NCBI RefSeq assembly: GCF_023091745.1
Contig: NC_068920.1
Location: forward strand, 117,579,622-117,643,621
Reading direction: 5' to 3'
DNA: 64,000 bases
Source: Budorcas taxicolor
Lineage: Eukaryota; Chordata; Mammalia; Artiodactyla; Bovidae
A program made the translations under genes and the position numbers. This document shows positions 23,258 through 33,437 of this stretch, in pieces (positions within the stretch are counted from its first letter, which is position 1; every line of letters begins with the position of its first letter). The notes below the pieces were generated by a model. The model was given only the letters and a program-made list of their open reading frames with translations, searched no databases and was not told the origin of the DNA.

Positions 23258-23475
23258 TGTGCATGCTAAATTGCTTCAGTTGCACCCTACTCTGCAGATC
23301 TGTGGACTATAGCCTGCCAGACTCCTCTGTCCATCGGATTCTCCAAGCAACAACACTGGAGTGGGTTCCATGCCCTCCTCCAGGCGCTTCCTGACCCAGA
23401 AATTGAACTCATGTCTCTTATGTCTCATGCATTGACACGTGGGTTCCTTACCACTAGTGCCATCTGGGAAGCCCA
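23258..23475 (-). mobile_element. Bov-tA SINE
   Basis: Full antisense copy ending in actagtgccatctgggaagcc. It is more diverged than its neighbour 12 bases to the right. Confidence 0.92.
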
Positions 23476-23487
23476 AACATAAGTTAT

Positions 23488-23708
23488 GCATGCGAAGTCG
23501 CTTCACTTGTGTCCAACTCTCTGCAATCCCAAGGAATGTAGCCCTCTAGGCTCTTCTGTCCATGGGACTCCCCAGGCAAGAATACTGGAGGAGGTTGCCA
23601 CTTCCCCCTCCAGGGTGTCTTCTGGACCCAGGGATTGAAGCTGCATCTCTTCCATCTCCTGCATTGGCAGGTGGATTCTTTACCACTAGTGCCATCTGGG
23701 GAGTCCCA
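23488..23708 (-). mobile_element. Bov-tA SINE, second of a tandem pair
   Basis: Same orientation as the preceding copy. Both carry the head variant ttaccactagtgccatctggg, so they belong to the same subfamily. Their different divergence argues for two insertions rather than a local duplication. Confidence 0.92.
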
Positions 23709-24114
23709 ACACAAAAATTATAGAGTATAATATATCCTTCATGAAAAGTAAAATCACGTAATACTGAGTATAGGCTATTTTGAAATAGTTGCCCTAAAGA
23801 TTTATAGCCAAAAGTGAATAGAAAAGAGGATAGATTGCATACTTGCCTATATGCAATGACAACTGAGAGATACACTTTATAAGGAGATTAGATCAGAGTT
23901 GGTTCTACAATGAAGATAAATTTTTCTTTTTTCTAGTGGTGCGTGAATAACACTAGGAAGACATTTCCAGAGAACAGAAAATAGAGTGCTGAATTCAAAA
24001 TTATTAATTAAAATAGAACATACAGAGATAAAAGGAAGCAAAAACAAGCATTTTCTGTGGTGCATTTAGATATGTATTTTTAGAGTTGAGGGTGGGCTTT
24101 AAGTTCACAAAAAG
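23709..24114. other. Unassigned AT-rich sequence
   Basis: No recognised repeat; short frames show no domain. Confidence 0.4.
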
Positions 24115-24505
24115 TAATCCAGATTCCCTTTGAGTGTTGTGTAGTTTACTCAGCTATGTTAGCCAATCAATCTTACTCTTTTCCACAGTTGTTGAGAGTA
24201 TTCTTTGTCCTTTGAATTTCTATATGAATTTTAGAATAAGACTGTCAATTTCTGCCAATAAGCATTGGGATTTTTACTAGAATTTAATTGAATCTATTTC
24301 ATAAATAAATTTGGAAAGAATTGTTCTCTTAACAATAGTGAATCTTCTCTTACATGAAAAAGTTACATCTCTACACTTATTTAGGTTTTCTTTAATTTCT
24401 TTTAGTATAGTTTTGTAGCTTTCAGGTTTTAGAGGCTTCTTATTAGACTTCATATTTGCCCTTATGCGTTTTCTAATTTTGATGCACTGCAATTTAAGAA
24501 CTTCA
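24115..24505 (-). mobile_element. Old L1 ORF2 fragment, antisense
   Basis: Words such as gaatttctatatgaattttag, actgtcaatttctgc and tagttttgtagctttcagg, read from the plus strand, are standard antisense L1 ORF2 sequence. Decayed. Confidence 0.65.
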
Positions 24506-24509
24506 TGCG

Positions 24510-24787
24510 TTGGAGAAGGAAATGGCAACCCAATCCAGTGTTCTTGCCTGGAAAATCCCATGGACGAGAAGCCTGGTAGGCTGCAGCCCATGGGGTCGCT
24601 AAGAGTTGGACACAACTGAACAACTTCACTTTCACTTTTCACTTTCATACATTGGAGAAGGAAATGGTAACCCACTCCAGTGTTCTTGCCTGGAGAATCC
24701 CAGGGATGGAGGAGCCTGGTGGGCTACCATCTATGGGATCGCACACAGTCAGGCATGATTAAAGTGACTTAGCAGCAGCAGCAGCAG
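24510..24787 (+). mobile_element. Bov-A2 SINE (dimer)
   Basis: Two direct Bov-A units start at 24,510 and 24,652, joined by a (cactttcacttt) linker. The copy ends in (AGC)n at 24,770-24,786. Confidence 0.94.
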
Positions 24788-25681
24788 AAACTGAACAGGG
24801 TAGACTGACTTAATGGAACTTATGCTCTTTTGGTATATAAGTAATAAACAAGCAAAGAAAAAGTAGAAGTTTTGAAAGGCAATAAAGAAGCACGTATAAA
24901 GAAAAGAAGGTACTCTGATATAGTATCTGTGAGGCAAGAGGTAGATGAGCCCCAGGACGAAGAGCTAGTTTGTACCCTGTGGACAGATACTCCAAGACAA
25001 AGAGAAGGATCTAAGCCCTGCCTAGTTAAGAGTAGAACGCTGGAGAATGGCATTCTAATTGAAAAGCATATATAAAGGCATAAAGTGAATAAAGAACTCT
25101 ACTGATTGCAGTAAAAACAATCAGTGAAGTGGCTTGGTGTGACAGAATACTAAGAGATGTAACTGGAGAGAAAAGAGTTATGTTAAACTATATTGCATAA
25201 GAATATACTGTAATCAGGATTTTAAATGTATTAAATGTCAATGACTGGATGTTCAGATGATTCTAGTGTATCTAATTTACTTTTGCAAATGATCAAACCA
25301 GCTGTTATATTCAGAATTAATATAAGAATTAAGAATGGAAGGAAAAAATAAAAAATGGAAAAAGACTGATTAGTGTCACAGTATCCTTGAAAAGAGAGAT
25401 ATAATGACTTTAAGAATAGGAAGTATAAATTTAAAAAAGTAAACAAATATATTTTATCATTAAAGCACAGAGGGTGAAAAAATGTTTGAACAAGATATAG
25501 AAAACAAGAAGGAGTGAAAATGAGCCATATGTTTTTGGCTGGTGCAACAAAATAGATATTGCTTTACAGAAATAGATAAAATTGGAGAAAGATTGGTAGA
25601 GTGGAAGGCAAGAATTTTTAAAAAATATTCTTTATTAGGTACAAATAGGATCACTATAAAATTATAAGATGCTTTTCACCT
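24788..25681. other. Unassigned sequence
   Basis: About 890 bases of A-rich DNA, possibly an old repeat I do not recognise. Several overlapping 60-77 codon minus frames near 24,750-25,050 have no domain. Confidence 0.4.
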
Positions 25682-25695
25682 AGAAGATATAATTG
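25682..25695. repeat. Left target-site duplication (14 bp)
   Basis: agaagatataattg, repeated perfectly at 25,993-26,006. Confidence 0.93.
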
Positions 25696-25992
25696 GTTTT
25701 TTGTTTACATTACAATAATCAAGAGTTTTTATTTATTTATCTTTTTGCTTTTAATTTATTTTATTATTATTATTATTATTTTTACTTTACTGTATTGGTT
25801 TTGCCATACATTGACATGAATCTGCCACTGGTGTACATGAGTTCCCAATCCTGAACCCCCCTCCCACCTCCCTCTCCATATCATCTCTCTGGGTCATTCC
25901 AGTGCACCAGCCCCAAGAATCCTGTATCCTGCATTGAACCTAGACTGGCGATTTATTTCTTACATGATAGTATACATGTATACTATCATGTA
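25696..25992 (-). mobile_element. Short L1 3'-end insertion with micro-inversion
   Basis: From left: a T-rich antisense tail with (TTA)n, L1 3' UTR antisense including its C-rich tract (25,856-25,876), then the truncated 5' end near 25,976. The last 15-18 bases are the same L1 3' UTR sequence in sense, forming a palindrome at 25,957-25,996. Perfect 14-bp duplications flank the unit. Confidence 0.92.
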
Positions 25993-26006
25993 AGAAGATA
26001 TAATTG
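25993..26006. repeat. Right target-site duplication (14 bp)
   Basis: Second copy of agaagatataattg. It overlaps the palindrome by four bases. Confidence 0.93.
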
Positions 26007-26121
26007 TTTAAATCCATATGCTATCAGTAAAATAGATCAATTATAAAGAGAAAAATTGATAAAATTAAAGGGAAGATTATAATTCATAGTCATAATCTCA
26101 ATTATTCTTTGATCAGGCAGA

Positions 26122-26400
26122 TGTCAACTAAAGAAAAGAGTCACAACCTAAGCTGAGAGTTGTGCTTCATTTGGTGGGAATTTTTATGACTTCAGGCCTG
26201 GGAAACAGCTTCTTAAGCAATCCTGAAAAAACTGTTTCAGGAAGGCAGAAAGAGGAGTCAGGATATATAGAAATTACCTGCTACCAACAAGTAGCAGGTA
26301 GTCTGAACATCAAAAGACTATTATAAATTAAGGAAAGCCAGATATCTCAAATTAAGGAATTTAGCACTTTCCTATGTATGGGAAGATGCAAAAAGGGAAA
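26122..26400 (-). mobile_element. ERVK-like LTR, antisense, left arm of an inverted pair
   Basis: It starts tgtcaacta on the plus strand, the complement of an LTR end in CA. The minus strand then gives ttgtgactcttttctttag (U5-like), aggcctgaagtcataaaa and agatatctggctttcc. The same words in the same order occur on the plus strand at about 26,960-27,240. The U3 end, toward the centre, is unclear. Confidence 0.6.
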
Positions 26401-26798
26401 TATCTCCTGGATCCTAATTTGTTAGAGGATAGAGGATCCAGAGAATTTTTTATTGTCTATCAATGGGTCTAATTTGGAAATTAACACCTGGAAAGATATA
26501 TCAATGAGAACATTTGCCTGATCTAGGGTGAGCCTCCCAGCACCATGGGACAAAAAAAAAGGGCATGAATTGTCTCCCAAATATTGATTGAATTTCTTAC
26601 CATGGGCATGAACTGAGAAATGGAGTATTTCCTGAGATATCAATAAACAAGGGTGTCACAGTCATCATGGTTCTGGCCCTCCAAATGTGAATTTTGGAGC
26701 CCAGAGGGCATCCAGGAAGAACAATGCTTGCTATCTGGCAGCCATCAAATTGTTGCCACTCCCTAAGGTGAGTACTGAGAAGTTTCGGGGAGGAGGGA
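26401..26798. other. Spacer between inverted LTRs
   Basis: A 73-codon minus frame (26,422-26,643) is open here, with the orientation expected for an internal retroviral region upstream of the left LTR. I cannot match it to a retroviral domain and make no functional claim. The rest may be U3 sequence. Confidence 0.4.
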
Positions 26799-27240
26799 TG
26801 TGAGAATACAGAATCAGTTCAGTTCAGTTCAGTAGCTCATTCATGTGCAACCCCATGGACTGCAGCACACCAGGCTTCCCTGTTCATCACCAGCTCCCAG
26901 AGCTTGCTCAAACTCTACTAGCCTCAGTAACTGAGATGCACAGGAAAGGAATGTTTTCAGTAAGCCCAGACTGTTGCATCTTCCTATACACAGAAAAGCC
27001 TAAATTCTTTCATTTGAGATATTTGATTTCCCTTAATTAACAACAATTTTTGACATTTTTGGACTACCTGACCCTTGTTACAAACTTCCATATAATGCAA
27101 CTTCTCCCCTTGCTTCATCAGTGGAGTTTTCTCAGGGTTACTTGAGAAGCTGTCTCCTGGGCTTGAAGTCCTAAAAAGTCCCATTGAATAAAACACTATG
27201 CTCAACTATTAGGCTGTGACTGTTTTCTTTAGTTAAGACA
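26799..27240 (+). mobile_element. ERVK-like LTR, sense, right arm of an inverted pair
   Basis: It begins about tgtgagaatacag and ends agttaagaca, giving TG...CA ends. It contains ttgcatcttcctatacac, gagatatttgatttccc, an AATAAA signal at 27,187-27,192 and ggctgtgactgttttctttag. A BovB tail is inserted at 26,813-26,922. It mirrors the LTR at 26,122-26,400. Confidence 0.6.
26813..26922 (-). mobile_element. BovB 3'-end fragment inside the LTR
   Basis: (tcagt)n is followed by about 90 bases of antisense BovB 3' end (ccccatggactgcagcac, tcatcaccagctcccag). Very short 5'-truncated insertion, younger than the LTR. Confidence 0.85.
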
Positions 27241-27428
27241 GAGAAGGCAATAATTATTTTGATTATCATTTTACTCCCTTTAAGAGAATACTATGTCTAT
27301 TTTAAATACTTGCTTTTTAATGATTTTATGGTATTCCATCGTATGAATAAGTATGTTAATTCAAATAAAAAATCTTCTAATGTTGAATTTTTTTTCTTCT
27401 ATTATACACAGTATTGTGATTAATGTTC

Positions 27429-27449
27429 TTTGTGTGTGTGTGTGTGTGA
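27429..27449. repeat. (TG)n microsatellite
   Basis: Nine to ten TG units just left of the BovB insertion, within the duplicated target segment. Confidence 0.9.
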
Positions 27450-27465
27450 TTAACATTCTTATATC

Positions 27466-27790
27466 TTGGACTGCAAGGAGATCCAACCAGTCCATCCTAA
27501 AGCAGATCAGTCCTGGGTGTTCATTGGAAGGACTGATGTTGAAGCTGAAACTCCAATACTTTGGCCACCTGATGCGAAGAGCTGACTCGTTTGAAAAACC
27601 TTGATGCTGGGAAAGATTGAGGGCAGGATGAAAAGGGGATGACAGAGGATGAGATGGTTAGATGACATCACTGACTCAGTGGACATGAGTTTGAGTAAAC
27701 TCTGGGAGTTGGTGATGGACAGGGAGGCCTGACATTCTGTGATCCATGGGGTCGCAAACAGTGGAACACAACTGAGTGACTGAACTGAAC
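27466..27790 (+). mobile_element. BovB 3' end, 5'-truncated
   Basis: About 325 bases from ggactgcaaggagatcc to gactgaactgaac. It covers the C-terminal domain coding region only, with a frameshift near 27,598 (tttgaaaaaccttgatg). Confidence 0.93.
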
Positions 27791-27905
27791 ACAGTATTAT
27801 AATTAACATTCTTACAATTAAATTTGTGTATGGATTAAGCTTAGATTCTTTCTAAGAATAAATTTGTGGAAAAGAATCTTTAGTTCCATGAAATATCTCA
27901 AATGC

Positions 27906-28390
27906 ATTGGTACTGTTGGCTGCTCCCTCATAAAAGACCACCTGAAAAGCTGTTGAGTAAGCAAAGCTGTTTGTTAGTCTTACTAAATAAGAAGAAATAT
28001 CAATTTGAGAAAATGTTCCATGAAAGAGAAGTGAGGAGATATACTTATAGACTATGAAAACTGGAGTTGTGTGATATTAAAGTGAAAATTGCAATGTGCA
28101 AAACTGGTTGAGATTAGGCAGATATTTTGGCTTTAAATTGACGTACAATGTGAAGTAAGGATCTTGAAGTAAACTCTAAGCAAGCTATTAGTCCTAGTAA
28201 GAAAACTATTTTAGTTGGTTCATTGTTACATCTTCCAGAAGCAGATACTTGCTTGTCCCCAGTATTTTAAAATAAGGACATGGATATGGTCTAGTATTGG
28301 TCAATGTAATAAATGTAATAAAACTGATTTCAGTCCTCAAAATATATTGTTAAATTACTCAGAGAAATTTGTGTCAACTAATGCCAAAAA
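27906..28390. other. Unassigned sequence
   Basis: No recognised repeat or gene; a 67-codon plus frame (28,215-28,418) lacks any domain. Confidence 0.4.
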
Positions 28391-28436
28391 GTCAGACACG
28401 ACTGAGCGACTGAAATGAACTGAACTGAACTGAACG
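28391..28436 (+). mobile_element. BovB tail of only about 46 bp
   Basis: gtcagacacgactgagcgac followed by (tgaac)n is the extreme 3' end of BovB with nothing upstream. The five A's before it match no BovB sequence. Confidence 0.8.
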
Positions 28437-28507
28437 CTTTTCTGTATTTACTCTTAATTTTTACTATTGTTGCTGATTATGTTTTTAGGTGGATTTAAAG
28501 TATGATT

Positions 28508-28730
28508 GAGGTTTCCCCAGTGGTTCAGTGGTAAAGAATCTGCCTGCAGTGAAGGTGATGTGAAGAAGATGTGAGTTCAATCCCTGCATTGGGAAGATCC
28601 CCTGGAGTATAAAATGGCAACCTACACCAGTATTCTTGCCTGGAAAATTCCATGGACAGCTAAGCCTGGTGGGCTTCAGTCCGTGGGGTCACAAAGAGTA
28701 AAACACAACTGAATGACTGAGCATGCACAC
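28508..28730 (+). mobile_element. Bov-tA SINE with perfect 11-bp target duplication
   Basis: aaagtatgatt at 28,497-28,507 and 28,731-28,741 flank a complete SINE whose head contains a small gatgtgaagaa insertion beside the B-box. Confidence 0.95.
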
Positions 28731-28894
28731 AAAGTATGATTACCTGAAAGATTGCTTGTTACTAATCATATGTAATCACCTCTGATTTGTCATGCATGTC
28801 TTATTCTTAATATAATTCTATACTTTTATAAAGTAAAAAGTAAACAACAGTTGATTACTAATGAGTTGATATATAGAATTATTAAAAATATGAA

Positions 28895-29369
28895 TCAGCT
28901 AATTTCAGTCACTCATTGTATCCTACTCTTTGAGACACCTTGGACTGCAGCACCCCAGGCTTCCCTATCCAACACGAACTCCCAGAACTTGCTCAAACTC
29001 ATGTCCATTGAGTCAATGATGCCATCCAACCATCTCATCCTCCCATCACTTTCTCCTTCTGCCTTCAATCTTTCCCAGCATCAGGGTCTTTTCAAATGAG
29101 TCGGTTCTTCGAATCAGATGGCCAAAGTATTGGAACTTCAGTTTCAGCATCAGTCCTGCCAACGAATATTCAGGACTGACTTCCTTTAGGGTTGACTGGT
29201 TGGATCTCCTTGCAGTCCAAAGGACTCTCAAGATTCTTCTCCAATACCACAGTTTGAAGCATCAATTCTTGGGCACTCAGCTTTCTTTATAGTACAACTC
29301 TCATATCCATACATGACTACCGAAAAAAAAATAGCTTTGATGATACAGATCTTTGTCGGCAAAGTAATG
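28895..29369 (-). mobile_element. BovB 3' part, antisense
   Basis: It starts ttcagtcactcattg with its (tgaac)n tail lost and extends to gtcggcaaagtaatgtg, just after the RT palm region. Two small deletions are visible, one at catcctcccatcac. 5'-truncated. Confidence 0.92.
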
Positions 29370-30004
29370 TGAACATGGAAAACAATTATTAGTCTTTTAA
29401 TATATATTAAGTGAAAGAAAGGCGTTAAATATTAAGTATCCTAAGGTTCAGACAAACACATGGTTTATTTTATGAGTCACTTTTGAAATGTTTTCACTAT
29501 AGTATTTCAACTGCCAGCAGGCATTAGTGAGCAAAGATGGCTCTGGCCATCAATATTTCCAAAATGAGCTCAGTATTGAATCCTTCATGTAAGGAGCTAC
29601 ATCAGTGTTAGACAGATGATGATGAAGTCTCTTCCCAGTGGGAGGACTTGGGTTACATATCTCACTTATTATTCTTGTTCATAGTGACTATCAGAAATAG
29701 CTGTAGAAAATTAGCCAGTTTGGCCCATTTTATGCAGGCAGAGTTTTCATGGCAGATATAAAAAGAAAGAAAGATAATACTCCTAATCCTTGTGAAATAT
29801 AACCAAATGGGAGAAAAGTCCATTTTTGTATAGAAAAGTTCACAAGGAAATGTTTTAAAAAGTAACAAACATTTTGTATACAGCAATAAATTCAAATTAT
29901 ATTTCTATAGACAATATTGACTGTTCTTACCAAAAAATTCACTTCCTTAGAATCCAAAAATAAATTAATAAAGGACATTCTTTAAAATTGGAAATAAACA
30001 TATC
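29370..30004. other. Unassigned AT-rich sequence
   Basis: Nothing recognised; a 77-codon minus frame (29,662-29,895) has no domain. Confidence 0.4.
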
Positions 30005-30005
30005 A

Positions 30006-31064
30006 CAGTTAACTGTGGAAAATTCTGAAAGAGATGGGAATACCAGACCACCTGACCTGCCTCTTGATAAACCTATATGCAGGTCAGGAAGCAACAGTTA
30101 GAAGTGGACATGCAACAACAGACGGGTTCCAAATAGGAAAAGGGGTACGTCAAGGCTGTATATTGTCACCCTGCTTATTTAACTTATATGCAGAGTACAT
30201 CATGAGAAACGCTGGACTGGAAGAAGCACTAGCTGGAATTAAGATTGCTGGGAGAAAGATCAATAACCTCAGATATGCAGATGACACCACCCTTATGGCA
30301 GAAAGTGAAGCAGAATTAAAAAGCCTCTTGATGAAAGTGAAAGAGGAGAGTGAAAAAGTTGGCTTAAAGCTCAACATTCAGAACATGAAGATCATGGCAT
30401 CCGGTCCCATCACTTCATGGGAAATAGATGGGGAAACAGTGGAAACAGTGTCAGACTTTATTTTGGGGGGCTCCAAAATCACTGGAGATGGTGACTGCAG
30501 CCATGAAATTAAAAGATGCTTACTCCTTGGAAGAAAAGTTATGACCAACCTAAATAGCATATTCAAAAGCTTAGACATTATTTTGCCGACTAAGATCTGT
30601 CTAGTCAAGGCTATGGTTTTTCCTGTGGTCATGTATGGATGTGAGAGTTGGACTGTGAAGAAGGCTGAGCGCTGAAGAATTGATGCTTTTGAACTGTGGT
30701 GTTGGAGAAGACTCTTGAGAGTCCCTTGGACTGCAAGGAGATCCAACCAGTCCATTCTGAAGGAGATCAGCCCTGGGATTTCCTTGGAAGGAATGATGCT
30801 AAAGCTGAAGCTCCAGTACTTTGGCCACCTCCTGTGAAGAGTTGACTCATTGGAAAAGACTTTGATGCTGGGACGGATTGGAGGCAGGAGGAGAAGGGGA
30901 CGACAGAGAATGAGATGGCTGGATGGCATCACTGACTCGATGGATGTGAGTCTGAGTGAACTCTGGGAATTGGTGATGACAGGGAGGCCTGGCGTGCTGC
31001 GATTCATGGGGTCTCAAAGAGTCGGACATGACTGAGTGACTGAACTGAACTGAACTGAACTGAG
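30006..31064 (+). mobile_element. Young BovB, 5'-truncated, RT box intact
   Basis: A 213-codon plus frame (30,034-30,675) includes V-R-Q-G-C-I-L-S-P and the catalytic Y-A-D-D at 30,274-30,285. A TGA at about 30,673 interrupts the link to the C-terminal domain, which resumes in the same frame (R-I-D-A-F-E-L-W-C-W) and stops again near 30,836. It ends with (tgaac)n and, after 15 bases, an A-run at 31,079-31,096. The endonuclease and the N-terminal RT part are missing, so it cannot retrotranspose. Confidence 0.95.
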
Positions 31065-31355
31065 CAATCTTTTTAATGAAAAAAAAAAAAAAAAACACGC
31101 AAAATGTAGATTACACTGATATATTTTTTAACGTGACGTTTTTGCAAGGAGTGTGATTTAATGAATGCATTTTTTGATTTTAATAACTTTTAATTGTTAA
31201 TTCATATTATTTACTTAACATGTTACTTAGTCTTTTCACATGAATTTATAAATCATTTATCTATAAGTACAGAATAATTTAGACTATTAGACAAAAATCA
31301 ACAACAAAAAATAAAGAAGGGAAAAATCACATTAAATCATATAGTCAGAAAATAA

Positions 31356-32312
31356 ATCAGGAAGCAACAGTTAGAACCTAACATGAAACAATGGACTGGT
31401 TCCAAATTTGGAAAGGAGTATGTCATGGCTGTATATTGTCACTGTGCTTATTTAACTTATATGCATAGTACATTATGCAAAATGCTCTACTGGATGAAAC
31501 ACAAACTGGAATCAAGATTGCTGGGAGAAATTTCAATGATCTCAGATAAGCAGATGATGCCACACTTATGGCAGAAAGGAACTAAAGAGTCTCTTGATGA
31601 AGGTGAAAGAGGAGAGTGAAAAAGCTGGCTTAAAACTCAACATTCAAAAAATGAAGATCATGACATCTTGTCCCATCACTTCATGGCAAATACATGGGGA
31701 AACAATGGGACATTGAGAGACTTTATTTTCTTGGGCTCCAAAATCACTGCAGATGGTGACTGAAGCCATGAAATTTAAAGACGCTTGCTACTTGGAAGAA
31801 AAGCAATGACCAAACTGGACAGCATATTAAAAAGCAGAGACATTACTTTGCCAGCAAATGTCCATCTAGTCAAAACTTTGATTTTTCCAGTAGTTATATA
31901 TGGATGCGAGAGTTGGACTTTAAAGAAAACTTAGTGCCATAGAATTGATGCTTTTGAACTGTGGTGATGGAGAAGACTCTTGAGAGTCCCTTGGATTGCA
32001 AGGATATCAAACCAGTCAATCTTAATGGAAATAAATCCTGATAGTCATTGGAGGGACTGATGCTGAGACTGAAGCTCCAATACTTTGGCTACCTGATGCA
32101 AATAATTAACTCATTTAAAAAGATCCTGATGCTGGGATAGTTTGAAGGTAAGAGGAGAAATGGATGACAGAGGATGAAATGGTTGGATGGCATCACCAAC
32201 TCAATGGGCATGAGTTTGAGTAAGTTCTGGGAGATGGCGAAGGACAGGGAAGCCTGCTTTGCTACAGTCCATAGGGTTGCAAACAGCCAGACACGATTGA
32301 GTGACTGAACAG
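31356..32312 (+). mobile_element. Old BovB, 5'-truncated
   Basis: Same region as the copy at 30,006 but more diverged. The tyrosine codon of the catalytic box is a stop (TAA at 31,547-31,549), and the tail has lost its (tgaac)n. The two copies sit in direct orientation about 290 bases apart; their different decay argues against tandem duplication. Confidence 0.93.
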
Positions 32313-32319
32313 TAACAAC

Positions 32320-33365
32320 TACTGTGGGAATTTTAGTGATGATAATGACTCAGATTTATTTGGTTGCTAGGCTCTGCGTTACATGGAGGCTGCTGACTCT
32401 TGTTGAGGGCGTCCATGACAAGAGGCTATTGGTCTGAGCCCTAGAGAGTCCCAGACTAGTGCAGGACCACGAGTGGGTTCTGGTGTAGGTGACTATTGGG
32501 CTACAGTTCCCAAAACTGGTCTCTATCCACTGCTGGAATAGGTTGGCTCCTGACATGACTGGTTATATGTTCTGGTTACCCCAAAGCTGGTATTTGCACA
32601 CTGATGAGTGGAACTGGATTCCAGTGAAGCTAACTGAGGAATCCAAGGTTACTTGGAGTTGGCATCAGCTTGCTGGAGTGTGAGGCCATGGCCCTGAAAG
32701 TCCTGGGACTGTTGTAGGCTGGTGCAGTCTGGCTGGTTGGTGGTGCCCATCCTGAAGCTAATAACCTAGAAGGATGATTCCAAAATTGTGCTTGCTAGTA
32801 CCAATATCTTCTTGATAGAATGACTTCCTGAAAATTGCTTTTGTTAGCATCTATGTCCCCAAGGTGAGTTTCAGTTCCCTCCTGCCTCTCCAGTAGGCTC
32901 TCCAAGTTCAGCAAGTGGATATGACTCAGGTTTCTTTCAAATCACTGCTTCTACACTGCGTCTCAGTTCATGTGAAAATTTTTGTGAACATTTTAGGAAT
33001 GAAGAGCTCTCTGACTTTTCAGAATGCAAACCCTGCTGGCCTTCAAAGCCAGATATTTTAGGAACTCATCCAGCCAGTGCAGGAACCCCAGACTTTAGGA
33101 GCCCAATGAGGGGCCCAATTTCTTATTCCTTGTGGAAACTTTGTGGCTATTTTCCCATTTGTGGTTCCCTACTTGGGATATGGGTCTTGATTTTACCACA
33201 TCTCTGCCCTTCCTTCCTTTACTCTTTATGGATTCTTTTTTGAATCTTTAGTTTCAGAAGATAATTTCTGCTAGACTTTAGGTATTTTTATCAACAGATG
33301 CCCTGTAAATAGCTGTAATTTTGGAGTGCCCATGGAAAAATGTGATCCGAGGGTATTCCTACTTT
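32320..33365 (-). mobile_element. Probable old L1 5' UTR, antisense
   Basis: GC content is higher than the surroundings. The right part (about 33,160-33,365) reads like the antisense of a mammalian L1 5' UTR: tctctgcccttccttcc, atctttagtttcagaag, ttttggagtgcccatgg, ttcctactttgcc. The left half (32,340-32,760) is GC-rich and less certain. No open frame is supported. Confidence 0.5.
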
Positions 33366-33386
33366 GCCTAAATTTTTTATTTTTTC

Positions 33387-33390
<4 letters not shown>

Positions 33391-33435
<45 letters not shown>
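33391..33435. repeat. (AC)n microsatellite
   Basis: About 22 uninterrupted AC units ending three bases before the BovB tail. Confidence 0.97.
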
Positions 33436-33436
<1 letters not shown>

Positions 33437-33437
33437 G

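Larger units (their letters stand above)
27241..27905 (-). mobile_element. Old L1 3' region split by BovB
   Basis: Degenerate antisense L1 words lie on both sides of the BovB: ttatggtattccatcgtatg and cagtattgtgattaatg to the left, cagtattataattaacattc and caattaaatttgtgtatgg to the right. The repeated acagtatt...attcttt-like segment fits a long target duplication. Confidence 0.5.

Noticed and set aside
23488..23708. Two adjacent Bov-tA copies considered as a tandem duplication
   Set aside because: They differ at many positions and have different flanks. Independent insertions of one subfamily are more likely.
30378..31007. 209-codon minus frame over the young BovB
   Set aside because: Antisense shadow of the BovB RT and C-terminal domain on the plus strand.
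31356..32312. Adjacent direct BovB copies (30,006 and 31,356) considered as a segmental duplication
   Set aside because: The second is far more decayed (stop in the RT box, lost tail), so they are not copies of one another.
33391..33435. Regular short repeats considered as a CRISPR-like array
   Set aside because: Plain AC dinucleotides without spacers, in a mammalian genome.
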